Shown here piece by piece: positions 21,890-34,745 of a DNA stretch of 64,000 nt. This stretch comes from Cryptomeria japonica. Lineage: Eukaryota > Streptophyta > Pinopsida > Cupressales > Cupressaceae. Positions within the stretch are counted from its first letter, which is position 1. Each line of letters starts with the position of its first letter. The DNA lies in NCBI RefSeq assembly GCF_030272615.1, contig NC_081409.1, positions 474,978,573 through 475,042,572 of the forward strand, read 5' to 3'. The position numbers were made by a program, and so were the translations under genes. The notes under the pieces were generated by a model. That model did no database searches. It saw nothing but the letters and a program-made list of their open reading frames with translations, and had not been told where the DNA came from.

Positions 21890-23636
21890 TTGTCCAATCA
21901 GAATCAAGGATCATATAATATGGCGAATATGATTATTTTAGGTTAGCTTAGAATTCTATAATTAGAGCTTCCTTCCCCATATGAGAAGAGGAATAAGGAG
22001 AATGGAAAGAAAAGAATGTGAGAGAAGCTAATTCAAGAGTTTATGTGAAGAACTTACTAGTGTATTGTTATCAGGCAATTTTTTGTTTTTGAATTGAAAT
22101 TCAGAACATTTGGTTCTTGTTCATAGTAATTAATTGCATAAGATATGATTCTAATTGTTTTACATGGCATGAGAAACCATGTGTCCTTTCTAACATGGAT
22201 TCATACCTCTTCTGACATAAAATTTTAAAGAAATAAATTCAATCTAGGTTAACAGAGGGTATCATGGTTTAAAAGTTTAAACCTCTTTTTTAGAACCTTA
22301 TTGACCACTGTAAAACTTCATAAATAAAAATTTGATGTCGTATTTTAAGAGTCTATATGGGTCACTTTACTAGTTAAAACCACTGCCATGCATCTCCTTC
22401 GCTCCAAATATAATTCCAACACCTTGCTTCTCTTTTCTATTCATACTACTCCAACTACAGCAAGTTTATAATAGCTACAGACAATTGAAAAAAGCAGATA
22501 AGCTCCTGTTGTTTACGCTGCCAAAATTTCTTTCCAGAATAACATTTATTAAGTAGGAAGAATTCGATACTACAATGAGAGTCATGGGAATTGATATCCC
22601 CTATGCATAGGCCAGATTTTTTTTCGCTGAAATTGCCAATAGCCAATTAAGACAATCTGTCTTGGTCTCCAGCAAATATGCTGTTGAAGAAAAAGATTTG
22701 GAAGAGGATTTCTACCCCATAACTTGAATTGTTGCTTACTAGTCTTATGAAGAGGTGGGTTCTGTATGTACACCTGATATTTTATGAGGTTTCAACTGGA
22801 TAGTTTTTGAGTAAATCTCACTGACCCATAGACCCATATTTCATGAGCAGTGGTTCACAAGAACCCATGTCTCATGAGCATTAATGGTCCACTTAGCCAC
22901 CTACTTTTTTATGTACATGTTCACAGATGATATTCTGCTAACTTCTTTACAAGCTTTTGACATTATACCACTTACTGCCATTGATGCAAAATTCTTTTTG
23001 ATGTTGATATGAAATTGAAATGTCAACAAAATTGTTGAGCATGCTTAGAAAATAGGAAAGATGATCGAAATGGCATCTTAGACCCACATGCATGGTGTAG
23101 ATGACCCGTTTCGCTTTAGTTTGATCATTATATGAATCAATATATCAGGTTATTTATGAGTCTTTAGTAGAAAATGATAGATATAGACCCGACTTCTAAC
23201 TAGATAATTGGTGGTTTGCTGGAGTATGGAAAAACCTCTTGCTCATGTAATTATTAGTATCGCTCTTGAAAATACACGAGTCTTGTCATTATATGAATTT
23301 CAATGTTATTATGATTTTATAAAAAAATTAAAATTTAATGTGAGAGTATTCTACTTTAATCTAAGATAATATACTACCAGTTGAGTATCTTATAATGTTT
23401 GATGATCTTTTATGTCATCATTATTCTATCACATAGAAGTTGAAGCCAGATTTAAGTCATGCTCCCTCTAGCTTAGGTTTTAAGACCCCTGCCTTTTTCT
23501 GAATGGTGAATGTTTTTTGAGAGCCCAGCTGTATTATTTATTGGTATAGATAAACAGTTTCTATGATAATCATTTTAGAATGATGTCTATGTAATGACAA
23601 GACATCTGATCAGAATCATGTTTTTTTGTGTTTCAG
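21890..23636. other. Unassigned AT-rich spacer
   Basis: No domain, LTR boundary or clear repeat was recognised. If the exon candidate at 23637 is real, this could be intron. Short minus frames at 22455-22773 show no known motif. Confidence 0.4.
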
Positions 23637-23846
23637 GTTAATATGATAATGTATGGAAAGAGCCTTCTATATGCAGAATTTCTAAACAAGAAGAAGTTAC
23701 AGGAGAGAATGTCCTTGACTCTTCTTGAACTTGTGCTTAATGTTGGAAAAGTCACAATTCCGACAACTGAGAATAAACTTATCCTTTCATTAACATGTAC
23801 CGATGCTGATGATTTAGATGTAGAAGTTCCAGATGTTATCATCAAG
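23637..23846 (+). CDS. Candidate isolated host-gene exon, 210 bp, phase 0
   Basis: A 70-codon open stretch is bounded on the left by a pyrimidine-rich tract and acceptor (gtttttttgtgtttcag) and on the right by a donor (atcaag/gtgcga). Its length is a multiple of three, so it is a symmetric phase-0 exon. The translation (VNMIMYGKSLLYAEFLNKKK at the start, DADDLDVEVPDVIIK at the end) has normal amino-acid composition and no retroelement motif. The frame stops at 23853, just past the donor. I do not recognise the family. It may be a gene with long introns or a captured or pseudogene exon. No second exon was identified. Confidence 0.45.
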
Positions 23847-26093
23847 GTGCGATAGTTCTGGTGTAAGCCTGTCCTATGGAAAAAAATATTCTCACATAAT
23901 ATTCTTCATTCTGTATATCCATATCCCCGTGAAAAAAGTAGGAGCATTTTAATATCTTCAGTTGTTCGTTTGAAATCATGCTTTATGTCTGTCTTGAGCA
24001 ATCCATGTTTACACCTGCAAAACATTCTTTAAGTTTTTATAAAATTTAAAGGAACATAGGAAATCCAAGCCCATAAATTACTCCTTTCTACAACATATGT
24101 CAGAATTTAATCCGCAAAGAAGACCATGCATCAAGATAAAAAATTTCAACTAAGAGTAAATATTTAGTTGATGATTTTTAGAACCAACTTTTGGTGAGTC
24201 GTAAAAGTGGATTATTTACTTGAATATTCTAAGGTAATTTCACTTCGGTGAATTCTATTTAGTTATTCTTGCCTTCAAGAAAGTTCCCTGGCCTGCCAGA
24301 CCAGCATGCTTCAGTTTATGTCCAAGCCTTGGGATCGGCTTGATAGAAACATGGAGCACGTGCTTAATATTTAATTTGTCAATTAGTAATTTGAGTTCAT
24401 ATGCAAGACGTGGATAAGCATGCAAAATTTGTGATTATCATTCATTTATAAAAGCATATTTGCATTCTTGTTCATTTTGAGCTTAAGGACTTGCCCTATT
24501 GTATTAGTCTCCAGAAACAACTGGATTATAAAGAATCGTACATAGTTGAATGAAGAAAGAATCCACTAAGTACTATTATTGTACGGACTTCATCTCAATG
24601 CATCATAGCTTGAATTATCACCCAAAAGTTAAAAGTTAATTCTATGTTGTAATATTTTAAGATTAGAAGTTCAAGCTTTTTCCATCTGTTCATCGGCACT
24701 GTTTCTCTACTAGGTTAACCGTATTTGTACTTGCAGATAAAAACCAAGTTATTAAACTTGAGCTTTGCACTACTCGGACTTTGTCTCTAATGGGGCTTTG
24801 GTTCAACTCAGCAACATTTTTCTCTTACGCTTTGAATATCTTATACGAGCTTATCTTCCCACTTTAAATCCAGCATAATAAATTGTATACAAGATGATGC
24901 TTTTACGTTGCCATGCGGATGCTCTCCTTATGGCTTCTAGGTGCAAAGTAGCCTTGCCATTGCGATGTATATGTGTAGATTTACACGTATCAAATCTGTA
25001 CAAAATTAGTAAAAATGCAACCATCATTACGCACATTTGTAAACAAAATAACTAATTCTGAAAATAATACTTAAAAAAATTATTTAAAAGGTTCAGTTTC
25101 AAAAATGTTTCCCAAAACTTGAATAAATAACTAATTCTGAAAATAATACTTAAAAAAATTATTTAAAAGGTTCAGTTTCAAAAATGTTTCCCAAAACTTG
25201 AATAAATAACTAATTCTGAAAATAATACTTAAAAAAATTATTTAAAAGGTTCAGTTTCAAAAATGTTTCCCAAAACTTGAATAACAGCTTGACATGCAAA
25301 TCATAGCATCATCGATGGATAAGCATCATTGTAGATACTAACCCAAGAATATAAATGATAAATTTAAAGTTGTCTTTAAAATGACCTCTTAGAAGAAGCT
25401 AGCAACAAACCTTTATCATCTAATATCACAACTGCAAACTAAGTGCAATATGCTAAGCATTTTGATATCAAAGGTATCAATCTAAAACCCCATTTTAAAA
25501 AATAAATTAGGCCTAAATGCTCAAATTAAGAAACTTATTAGAAAGAAATCAATGTCAACTCAATCTATAAATTAGGTAGGTCAATTTCAACAAATTATGT
25601 AATTGGATTTAATGCAATGTTGGTTTCCTCATGGCTATGCCAAATTGATAAACACCTACATACTCGACATGCATAAAACATGCCCACAACAAACTAAATG
25701 TCTTAACTCTTCATTCATGATTGGCATTGATTTTTGTTCTAAGATAGTGGCCTTGGACATTAACACAATTCATGCTCTAAATATTCCTTCTTATTAGCTA
25801 ACTCCATTCAAGTACAATTTAGACTTTCTTTCTTGATGTTGGCAAAATCACCAAGACATATTTCTTCCCTTTTAATGCTTGGGGTTAATCTCTTATTTTT
25901 GTCACCTTTTTACTTTTGGACTATTATTCACACCTTTTATAAAGCCAGAGAAATTAGGAAGCTTGAGGCATGAGTGAAGCAAATGACATGATACTCCCCC
26001 CTTTGAGTCCCTCAAATAGATGGGGTCCTTGTGCATTACTTATATTAAAGGCAATGACAATTTTTACACTTCCCACCTTTTTGTCATGTCAAC
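23847..26093. other. Unassigned AT-rich spacer or intron
   Basis: No coding domain was seen apart from the triplicated repeat at 25048-25284. The region is AT-rich with many short homopolymers. It could be intron downstream of the exon candidate. Confidence 0.4.
25048..25284. repeat. 79-bp tandem triplication
   Basis: Three units (25048-25126, 25127-25205, 25206-25284) starting ataactaattctgaaaataa appear identical by eye, pointing to recent expansion in otherwise old sequence. Confidence 0.93.
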
Positions 26094-26098
26094 CATTT

Positions 26099-26920
26099 TG
26101 ATGAAGGGTACTCCCCTTACAAGCCCAAACACACAACATTAGAAAAATGAACAGAAAATGCAAGAAAGGAAACACTTTCTTTTTATTATCCCAATGAAAT
26201 AAGATTACAACATTCAGAAAATAACATATTATAGCCACATGAGTTTTCTCATTACAATAATCTACAAGCCAGAGCGACAATCTGCACTACTGGAATTGTT
26301 CTATGTAACCCTTGTTTGTCTTCTTTATATTGGGAAGTTTAACCGTCCTAAAATGTTTTGGAAAGTGTAACTCCCCCTTTTGAGGTTGACCACTTTTGTA
26401 TCTCATTTCCTTATATTGGAATATGCCATGAATATGCCCAAAATGGCTTTTGGCATTCATTGATTGAGAAATTTTTTTCTCCTAATGTAGCACAACTTTC
26501 GGTGGCCATATCTTTTGATTTGGGAACTTGATTTGGACTCTGTTTTTTTTTTTTTTTTTCAAAACTGAAGATCTTGAAGAGATCTACGCCATGTTGTCCC
26601 TAGATCAAGAATTGATTTGACTTTCGTCGAGGTCCAATTCAATCATTTAAGGGTCCAAAATTCAAGTTGAATATATTTTATAGAATTTTTCAAAATTGAA
26701 ACATTAATATATTTGAAACGATACATGATATTCAAATGATTCTTTTCTTAGTAATATATTTTCCCATTTTGTTTCTTGGGGTTAGGTTTCAAGTCCATAC
26801 GTGCACAAATGCAAATTTTTTAAAAATATTAACCCTATGGAAAATAGCCCTTATTGCAAATTTAAACAATATTTTTAGGTGATGCAAGATTGCTTTTACA
26901 CCTTGGATGCTCTTGCATTA
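26099..26920 (-). mobile_element. 3' LTR of the minus-strand gypsy element
   Basis: On the plus strand it starts tgatgaagggtactcc and ends gatgctcttgcatta, where the last two bases would normally be CA. It matches 30785-31615 along its length. A T-run lies at about 26542-26560. Confidence 0.85.
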
Positions 26921-27049
26921 GACATCTCAGGTGTTTTGAGAAAAACCATGATGGTCAACCTCTGCCTTAGATAGTCGTGATGAATCTTCAACATGTCTTC
27001 TTTTCCATTTAACGAGGTACTCTTCATATTGCATATTCCTTAGGCTTCT

Positions 27050-29600
27050 ACGCACACGACTATTGAAGATGTATTCTATCTCCCCCTTATTTGAAATAGG
27101 GGCTAGAATATTCCATTGTGCCCATTCACCACTTCGCTCTGCCCATTGATCTGTGGATGGTGTGCTAAGCTAAATTTTAAATTTGTCTTCAAATGTTTCC
27201 ACAATGTCCTCTAAAAGTACCCAACAAACTTGGTGTCTCAATCTGAAACTATACTTTTTGGTAGACCATGTAGTCTCACCACCTCTTTGAAAAATAACTC
27301 TGCCACATGAACAACATCTTTAGTCTTCTTACAAAGAATAAAAATGGAATCATGTCCTCTATGAGTCCTCAATAAACTAAGAACAAAATCCATACTAATA
27401 TCCTCCCATGACCTCTCTGGTATAGGTAATGGCTGATATATCCTGATATCCTGCCTAGATCCTTTTGCCATTCGACATACTCTACAACTCTGCACAAACT
27501 TCTTAACATCTTGCTACAATTGTGGCTAATAATAATGGTCACTAACAAGAGCAACGGTCTTATCCCAACCAAAGTGTCTAGCCAACCCTCCACTATGCTT
27601 CTCCTTAATTAGGTTTTAATCCAACCACCTAGTCATGTTTAAAGTAATAGGCTTCATGCAAGCTCTGCAAGCCTTCAAAATCAAGATCCTCTAGATACAA
27701 GCTCTTGAGTTCATGGAAACCAAAAACTTTCATATGCATCTCTGTCAATAAATTTTGCCTTCTACTCAAGGCATTTGCAACTCTGTTAAACTTTCCACTC
27801 CTATGTTTTAAAACAAAGGTTTAACTTTGCAAAAATTCAACCCATTTTCAATGTCTTTGACTCATCTTTTCTTGACTACTCAAATACTGTAAAGCTTGAT
27901 TATCAGTAATTAAAACAAACTCTTTTGGCAAAAGATAATGTCTCCAGCTCTTCAATGCTTGAACTATAGCATAAAACTCTTGATCATAAACAAAATATTT
28001 TCTATTGGCATCTTTCAATTTTTCACTAAAATAAGCAATGGTCTTACCCTCTTGACTCAAAACAACTCCAATGGCATTGCCACTAGCATCACAATCTACG
28101 TAAAATACCTTATTAAAATTTGGAAGTGCCAAAAGGGTTGTTTTGTAATTTTGCTTTTCAGTAAATCAAAACTCTTAGTTGCTCATGTAGTCCACTTAAT
28201 CTCTATTATATCCCCTCTCATTGTTTCAATGAGGAGTCCACAAATACAATTGAAAATCCTGATAAACTACTTTCTATAAAAAATAGCCAAACAATGAAAA
28301 GATCTCACCTCAGTAGCACTCCTTGGGGTAGGTCATTTAAGGATAGGTTTTACTTTCACTGGGTCCATTTTAAGACCATCTATTGAGACAACAAACCTCA
28401 GGTATACTCTCTTTCACAAAATTGCACTTCTTCGAGTTAGTCAATAACCTTTCTTCTATTAACTTCTCAAAGACCCTACAAATATGCATTATATGCTCCA
28501 ATTTTTTTACTAAAAATCAAAATATCATCTAAGCAAAACTATAATAAACTTACCCAAAAAATCTTTTAATATCCTGTTCATGAACTAGATGAATGTGCTC
28601 GATGCATTGTTTAGCTCAAAAGGTATGACTAACCACTCATACAAGCCCTCCTTTGTTTTGAAGGTTGTTTTCCAATCATCTCCTCTACTCCAGATTTGGT
28701 GATATTCACTCTTCAGATCGATCTTTGTGAAGTACTCAACTCCACTCAAACAATCCATAATGTCATCCATCCTCGGTAAGGGAAATCTACACTTGATATT
28801 AATCTTATTGATAGCTTGAGAGTTTGTACACATCCTCCATTCTTAATTTTTCTTCGGTGCTTGTACTGCAGGTACCACACATGGACTCAAACTCTCTTGA
28901 TTCAACCCTTTTTGCAACAACTCTTGCACTTGTTTGTTCAACTCTTCACTTTTGGCTAGAGTCATTTTATGGGTTGCCTTATTCGACAAACTAGCTCTAG
29001 GGATCAGGTCCATTTGATGACTAATCCATTTGACGACTAATCTTTCTCATTAGTGCTAAGTCATTAGGTACATTATCAGATACAATATCCTAAAACTCAT
29101 TCAACAAATCTGCAACTTCCACATGTATATCTTCTACTTCTTTGTTAGCTTTAGGAATTAAAGAAAAGCACATATGTTCATGCTTCATGCCATCTAAGAA
29201 TTTTCTTCCATCAACTAAACATATTATTGCATTACTACATACCTTTTCCTTTGTCTCCTTCAATGGCTTTAGCTTGTGTCAAACTCCATCCTTTGTCAAA
29301 GAATAGGTATTTTCATACCCATTATGTATTGCATGACGATCAATCTACCATGGTCTCCCATATCACATAATACCTTATCATGATAGTTTCCAATCGTGAA
29401 CTTTACCATGCATTGTTCATTGATCAAAGCCTTATGGTCCTTCTACAACCAAGCGATTCAATAGGGAGTCAATTGCCTTCTTCTTTCTAACTTCAATTTA
29501 CTAACCATTTCCTCTGAAACAAGGTTATCAGTACTACCACCATCTATAATAACATTGCAAACTTTACCATTACACTTACATCTTGTGTGAAACAAATTCT
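27050..29600 (-). pseudogene. Gypsy protease, RT, RNase H and partial integrase (decayed)
   Basis: Read leftward. Protease lies near 29150-29590, with the active-site triplet reading D-G-G (29536-29544) instead of D-S/T-G. RT at about 28140-28990 shows [11 protein letters not shown] and [13 protein letters not shown], and the YLDD box has decayed to CLDD (near 28525). RNase H is at 27848-28132 (YVDCDASGNAIGVVLSQEGK, LITDNQALQYL). Integrase at 27238-27593 has CRVCRMAKGSRQ, DISMDFVLSL and the [10 protein letters not shown] stretch. After that the sequence runs into non-coding DNA, so the end of the core and the C-terminal domain are missing. Frameshifts and stops separate all blocks. Confidence 0.88.
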
Positions 29601-29613
29601 TCCTTTGGGCTAG

Positions 29614-30705
29614 TTATTTTTTGTCATTCAACAAGGCTCTTCTAGTAACAAGGACCTCAAATCCTCTCTCCACTTTTTTAGAATGTGAAGACTCGACATC
29701 TTTATCTACATGGGCAACTCGTGCATTACCCTTGGGTCTTCTATTTGTCCTCCCTTGATGTTGGGGGAACTCATAGGTTTTATGTCCTTCTCCGCATTGA
29801 AAACATGTTCCACGAAAGCCTCCTCTTCCTCTTCCTATTTGATCTCCATTATTTTGATCGTAGTGACTACTAGATTCTTTATTATTCTTCAAGTCTTCAT
29901 TTCAGCCTCCATAAGACCGTCCACCAGTCTTTCCACCACGACCTCGTCCATTTTGCTTGCTCTCAAATATTCAATTTAGCTTCTCTTCTACCTTCAAAGC
30001 AAATTGATATTCATCTTCAATGGTAGACATTCTTACCAAACTCAACTCTTCTTGAATACTCGGCTTCAACCCATTTATGTAATAGACAACTTTCTCCTTG
30101 TTTGCCTTAGAATGGCTTGTACTAATCAGGATTCGATAGAACTTTTGTGTGTATCTCTTTGACAAATTTTCCCGCTTGCTTCAACCCTTGTATCTCTTTC
30201 AACAAATCAAGCTCATAGTCAATAGGAATTAATTGTTGTTTCAATTTGTCTACCATCTGATCTTGTGTTGTTATTTTCTTTTTTCCTCATCTATTTTTCT
30301 CTAAATGAACTTCTTTCCACCAAATACTCATATGGCCTTTTAGCTTGGTCTTCACAAACTTCACCCTTTTAGGGTCTCACCCACTTCTTTATACTCAAAA
30401 TAGTCTTCCATATTTGATTCAGTCAATCAACTCTTCTAAATTAAGATTTTCAAAATATGTGGAAACTTTAATCTTTGGCCTTTTTCCAATCTTGGAAATC
30501 ACCCTAAAATACCTTGCCTCATCAGGATCTCCAACTACTTATTGTTCTCCTTCAAACTAGTCTTCTTCAAATTCATTATCACTTTCATCCCTTGCCCTAG
30601 TATAAACTCCTCAATGCAACTCCTTTTGTAATGCCTAAACTTATCTCTAGAGGTCTCTAAAATCACACCAGTATTTCTTCCACCATGGGTCCTTCGTGGA
30701 GGCAT
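29614..30705 (-). pseudogene. Gypsy gag (decayed) of the 26099-31615 element
   Basis: The probable start is the ATG at 30703-30705 (MPPRRTHGGRN). The Retrotrans_gag region is visible around 30165-30430 (LKGHMSIWWKEV) and continues at 29971-30165 (VYYINGLKPSIQEELSLV). A basic Gly/Arg segment and a zinc knuckle follow at about 29790-29830 (CFQCGEGHKTYEF), where the last Cys of CCHC is replaced by Phe. Several stops break the frame. The knuckle should bind RNA, but as read it lacks a metal ligand. Confidence 0.85.
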
Positions 30706-30784
30706 TTTTGTGACTTTTCCTAGTAAATTGTCTCACGTTCGGCAATCCGTTTACACACTCAGGAACATTTTCTCTAATACCACT

Positions 30785-31615
30785 TGATGAAGGGTACTCC
30801 CCTTACAAACCCAAACACACAACAACAACAACAACAAAGAAATAAACATAAATTGCAAGAAAGAAAACACTTTCTTTCTATTTTCTCAATGAAATGAAGC
30901 TACAACATTTAAAAAATAACATACTATTGCCACATGGGCTTTCTCATTACAATAATTTGCAAGTCGTAGCCACAATCCGCACTACTAGAACTATCCTCTG
31001 TAACCCCCATTTGTCTTCTTTATATTGGGAAGTTTAACCACCCTAGAATATTTTGAAAAGTGTAACTCCCCGTTTTGGGGTCGACTACTTTTGAATCTCA
31101 TTTCCTTATATTGGAATATGCCAAGAAAATGCCCAAAATGGGTTTGGGTGTTCATTGGAATATTTTGAGAATTTTTATTTTCTCCTAAAGTAGTACAACT
31201 TTTGGAGGCCATATATTTTGATTTGGAACTTGATTGGGCCCCCGTTTTTTTTAAGCTGAAGATCTCAAATAGATCTACACTATGCTTTTCCCAATTCAAG
31301 CATTGGTCAAACTTTCATCGAGGTCCAATTCAATCGTTTAAGGGTCCAAAGTGCAGCTTGAATATTTTTTATAACTTTTTTAACATTGAAAAAATATTAT
31401 CTCCCAAACAATACATGATATTGAGATTATTCTTTCCCTTGTAATTATATTTTCCCATTCTACTTCTTGGGGTCAGTTTTCAGGTCCATACATGCACAAA
31501 TGCAAAATTAATAAAATACTAACCCTACAAAAAATAGTAAGTCTACCAAAAATAGACCTTATTGAAAATTTAAACAATATTTTTGGGTGATGCAATATTG
31601 CTTTTACCTGCATCA
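30785..31615 (-). mobile_element. 5' LTR of the minus-strand gypsy element
   Basis: The plus-strand left end tgatgaagggtactcc lies two bases from the primer site complement (ctctaatacca). The right end is gcatca at 31615, followed by cattt. A caacaacaacaac microsatellite at about 30822-30838 is not in the partner LTR, and a short segment near 31606 is deleted relative to it. Confidence 0.87.
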
Positions 31616-31620
31616 CATTT

Positions 31621-34600
31621 TCTCATATTGAATATTATAACAATTTTTGCACTTCCTACCTTTTTGTCATGTCAACCATTTCGCTTGTGCATAAGTAATG
31701 AGTATTTTTTAGTTTTGTAATTGCATGGTAAATATGGATGTCACATACAAACTATTTGTATCAATCAATAATTCATGATCATGTAGTCCTAAATGCACAT
31801 CTCAAGTCCTTTAGTTGCTCAATCACTTTTATCTAATCCTTCCAAAAGGTTTTGCCTCAACTAATTCTTGAACAAAGGCAAGTCTCAAAATCTTGGAAAG
31901 CTCCTTCAACTTTTACCATTCTTCATAACTTGTTTGTGCTTCTCATTGCTTCTAAATCCTTAGCATGTCAAACTTATGTTAGTTCTCATATTACTATCTT
32001 GTTGCAAAATACTCTTTTGTGCTAGACCCTCTAGATAATTCATTAAAGCAATATCTAGGGCTTTATATTCTCTAGCCAATTTATGTAGCTGGGTGGTTAT
32101 CCCACTCCTTATGATATTGATATGTAGTTTGACATTAACATTATAGTTAACATAGCTTTTACATGTACATTGCACATTGTTGCAACACAACATTGAGAGA
32201 ACTTAAAGAAATTTTAATGTGTAGTTTGACATTAACATTATAGTCCACATAGCTTTTACATGTACATTTTACATTATTGCAACACAACATTGAGAGAACT
32301 TAAATAAATTTTGTTAAATGTTGTGTAGTGAGCAACATTTAAAACAAGATTTTAGATATTGACTTTAAGATCTCCACCACCTCATGCAAAGGGCCTACTA
32401 TTGTAGCCTATCTACATCCACTATAATTTCAACCATTATAAGAATACCGTGAATCCATAATTGTGCACACAATTGTAGAAAAAATGTGTATTGTTGTATT
32501 TTATGCATTCAAATTATACCCTTGTAATATAGAAGTTTTCCTAAGGCTATCTATTAAGCCTTGTACATTTCATCTAGTATGTGGAAGTTAATTATAGACC
32601 TTACAACACATTTATAATTTAATCTGGTTTAAATTTTGTAACAATGCAAAGACCTCTATTTCACAATTTGCATAGTAGATCTCACATCTATGTAGCACAA
32701 CCAGGATTTTCCTTCTTGGGTAGATATTATTAAATGGCAATCATGTTTGCACTACATACCGCAATTCGAATTTTTTAACCTAAGTAGTAGTAGTAGCTAA
32801 TGACATGTATTTACATCAATATACTCACAATTTGGGAATTAAGGAATGAACTAGTGTGAAAAATTAACATGTCTTCCTTGTGCATTGTACCTTTGAGTGC
32901 CCATTGTGGGTCCATATAGATCTTTGAGTTAGGGACCTTTGATATGGCACCAACAAGCCCCTTATGAACCATTAGGCATGATGCATTATGTATCATTAAT
33001 AAGACAACGTTGAGAGAAAGGTATTAAACCTCATATTGTATAATTGACCGTCTTAAACACTCTTGCTTCATCTCTTTCAATGTACCAACGTTCTAGCCCT
33101 CAAACATTAAAATATATTGAAGTTTTTGATGAAAGAATATTGTATTTCTAATACTTTAGTATCAGTGGAGTTGCATTACATTTACAATAATACGTGTGGA
33201 CCCAATCAAATATTATGGTGGAAAATTTACTTGCACTCAATTTTGATATAAAGACCTTGTTGGTCTTCCATAATGTCTCACATTAGTGGACATATTTTCA
33301 TGCATTCCCCTTCCTTTAGCAACTTATGTTAGCATGTTAATCTTTTGGGTCGACACATTTTTATTTTGTTTTCAATTTTTTGGTAGTTTTATTATTTTGT
33401 TCGCTTTTGGTCGTTCAATTGTACCATTACTACCTATAATATAAGGATGTAATCTTCATTTTCAAATCAATAGGATTACACCTCTCTATCTTGTTCATCA
33501 ATTATGGCTTGGCATTGGCATCAAAGCACAAGAAATATAGTCTTTGAAATTTGTGGTCACAAAACACCCAAGCATGTTTATAGTCGTAAGCAAAGGAAAG
33601 CACTAAAATATGTGAAGAAAAAATTACAAGGAAAATTTAAAAACAAACACCAATTTTTATTGAAAACAATGGCATGTGATTTCTAATGATGGTTTTCATA
33701 CAACAATGTAATTTTGAGCTTCCAAGTAAATAATGAGCATTTTCATTTGTTTTTTTTGCATCATGACCAAGAGTACTTTGAATATATGTAGACCAATTTT
33801 TGCATGGGTCAAGCAAGAGCCAATCCAAGGGTCACGATCATGGTAGTTGATCATTTTTCAATGGGCGAGGAATCCTAATTTTGAAGCATTGGTTTGCCTC
33901 TAAATCTATAAACAACATTAGATTGAGCAACAAAATCATGAGAGGCGGCACATTAGACCACTTGCTCTAATAATGTCACGTTGTTCTCTTGCATTCAATT
34001 CATGCGAAGTGGTGAAAGATCATCATCCATCATAGGATTAAATATTATTGTCGTTTTATCATGAGTTTAAATTTCCTTCTTAATACAAACAACTGTAGTA
34101 AAAGAGGTAGAAGATTGAATATTGATTTAATTTCATCATATGTTTTCTATTTCCTTCTTGCTACAAATAAAATGCATTCACAAGCATTTCTTTTACCTCT
34201 TGGTATTTTAATAAAAAATAAAGAAATAAATTTGAATATAAATATTTGTAACAATTTGCAATGCAATCTTTTGTGGCAGTGGTTGGTGAAACCCTAACTA
34301 GAAAATATACATGGATAGAATGGTACAAAAAATTTGAAAACAATCTTCAATGATTTGTGGTGTAATATTTTCTATGGAGCCACCTAATACTATAGTTTTT
34401 TTTGATAAATTAAGCAACAAAACAAGGGTGTTGACCCTATGCAAAGACAAGCCAAAAAGGCCACTTAAAATCAGTCAAGAACAGACCTATGACAACAAAG
34501 GACAAAATAGACCACTTATAGCACTAGCAAAATAGCTAGTTACCCACATAAAAAGTAGGTAGAAAAACCACCAACTTGAGGAAGAGTTTGGGGAGAGAGG

Positions 34601-34745
34601 GAAGAACAATCTTTTCTCCATCAACAAACAATAGTCTGTGCAATACTATCATTTAGAACACTAACACAAGAGAAAGAAGACCCTTAGTGAGACTATAAGC
34701 ACCAGGAGTAGAAAGTTGGCAAGGCAATAAATCGTCTACCAAAGG
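31621..34745. other. Unassigned AT-rich spacer
   Basis: No protein domain was recognised. Contains the second half of the target-site tandem duplication (31642-31680) and a 97-bp duplication at 32123. Short open frames (for example 33504-33686) have no known motif. Confidence 0.5.
32123..32312. repeat. 97-bp tandem duplication
   Basis: Copies begin tgtagtttgacattaacatt at 32123 and 32220 and share the phrase gcaacacaacattgagagaa. A few substitutions separate them. Confidence 0.9.

Larger units (their letters stand above)
26099..31615 (-). mobile_element. Full-length decayed Ty3/gypsy element on the minus strand
   Basis: LTRs at 26099-26920 and 30785-31615 both begin tgatgaagggtactcccctt on the plus strand. 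The target duplication is cattt (26094-26098 and 31616-31620). On the minus strand the 5' LTR (right) is followed by agtggtattagaga, a tRNA-Met-type primer site. The domain order on the minus strand is gag, protease, RT, RNase H, integrase. Many stops and frameshifts are present, and the integrase C-terminus with any chromodomain is missing. The target already held a roughly 60-bp tandem duplication, so similar sequence lies on both sides (26057-26098 and 31642-31680). Confidence 0.9.

Noticed and set aside
26057-26098. Long (~40-bp) target duplication of the gypsy element
   Set aside because: The right-hand copy lies 26 bases beyond the LTR end and a standard 5-bp duplication (cattt) fits the borders exactly.
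33504-33686. 60-codon basic frame as a small gene
   Set aside because: No homologous motif, no splice or promoter context, and an overlapping minus frame of equal length.
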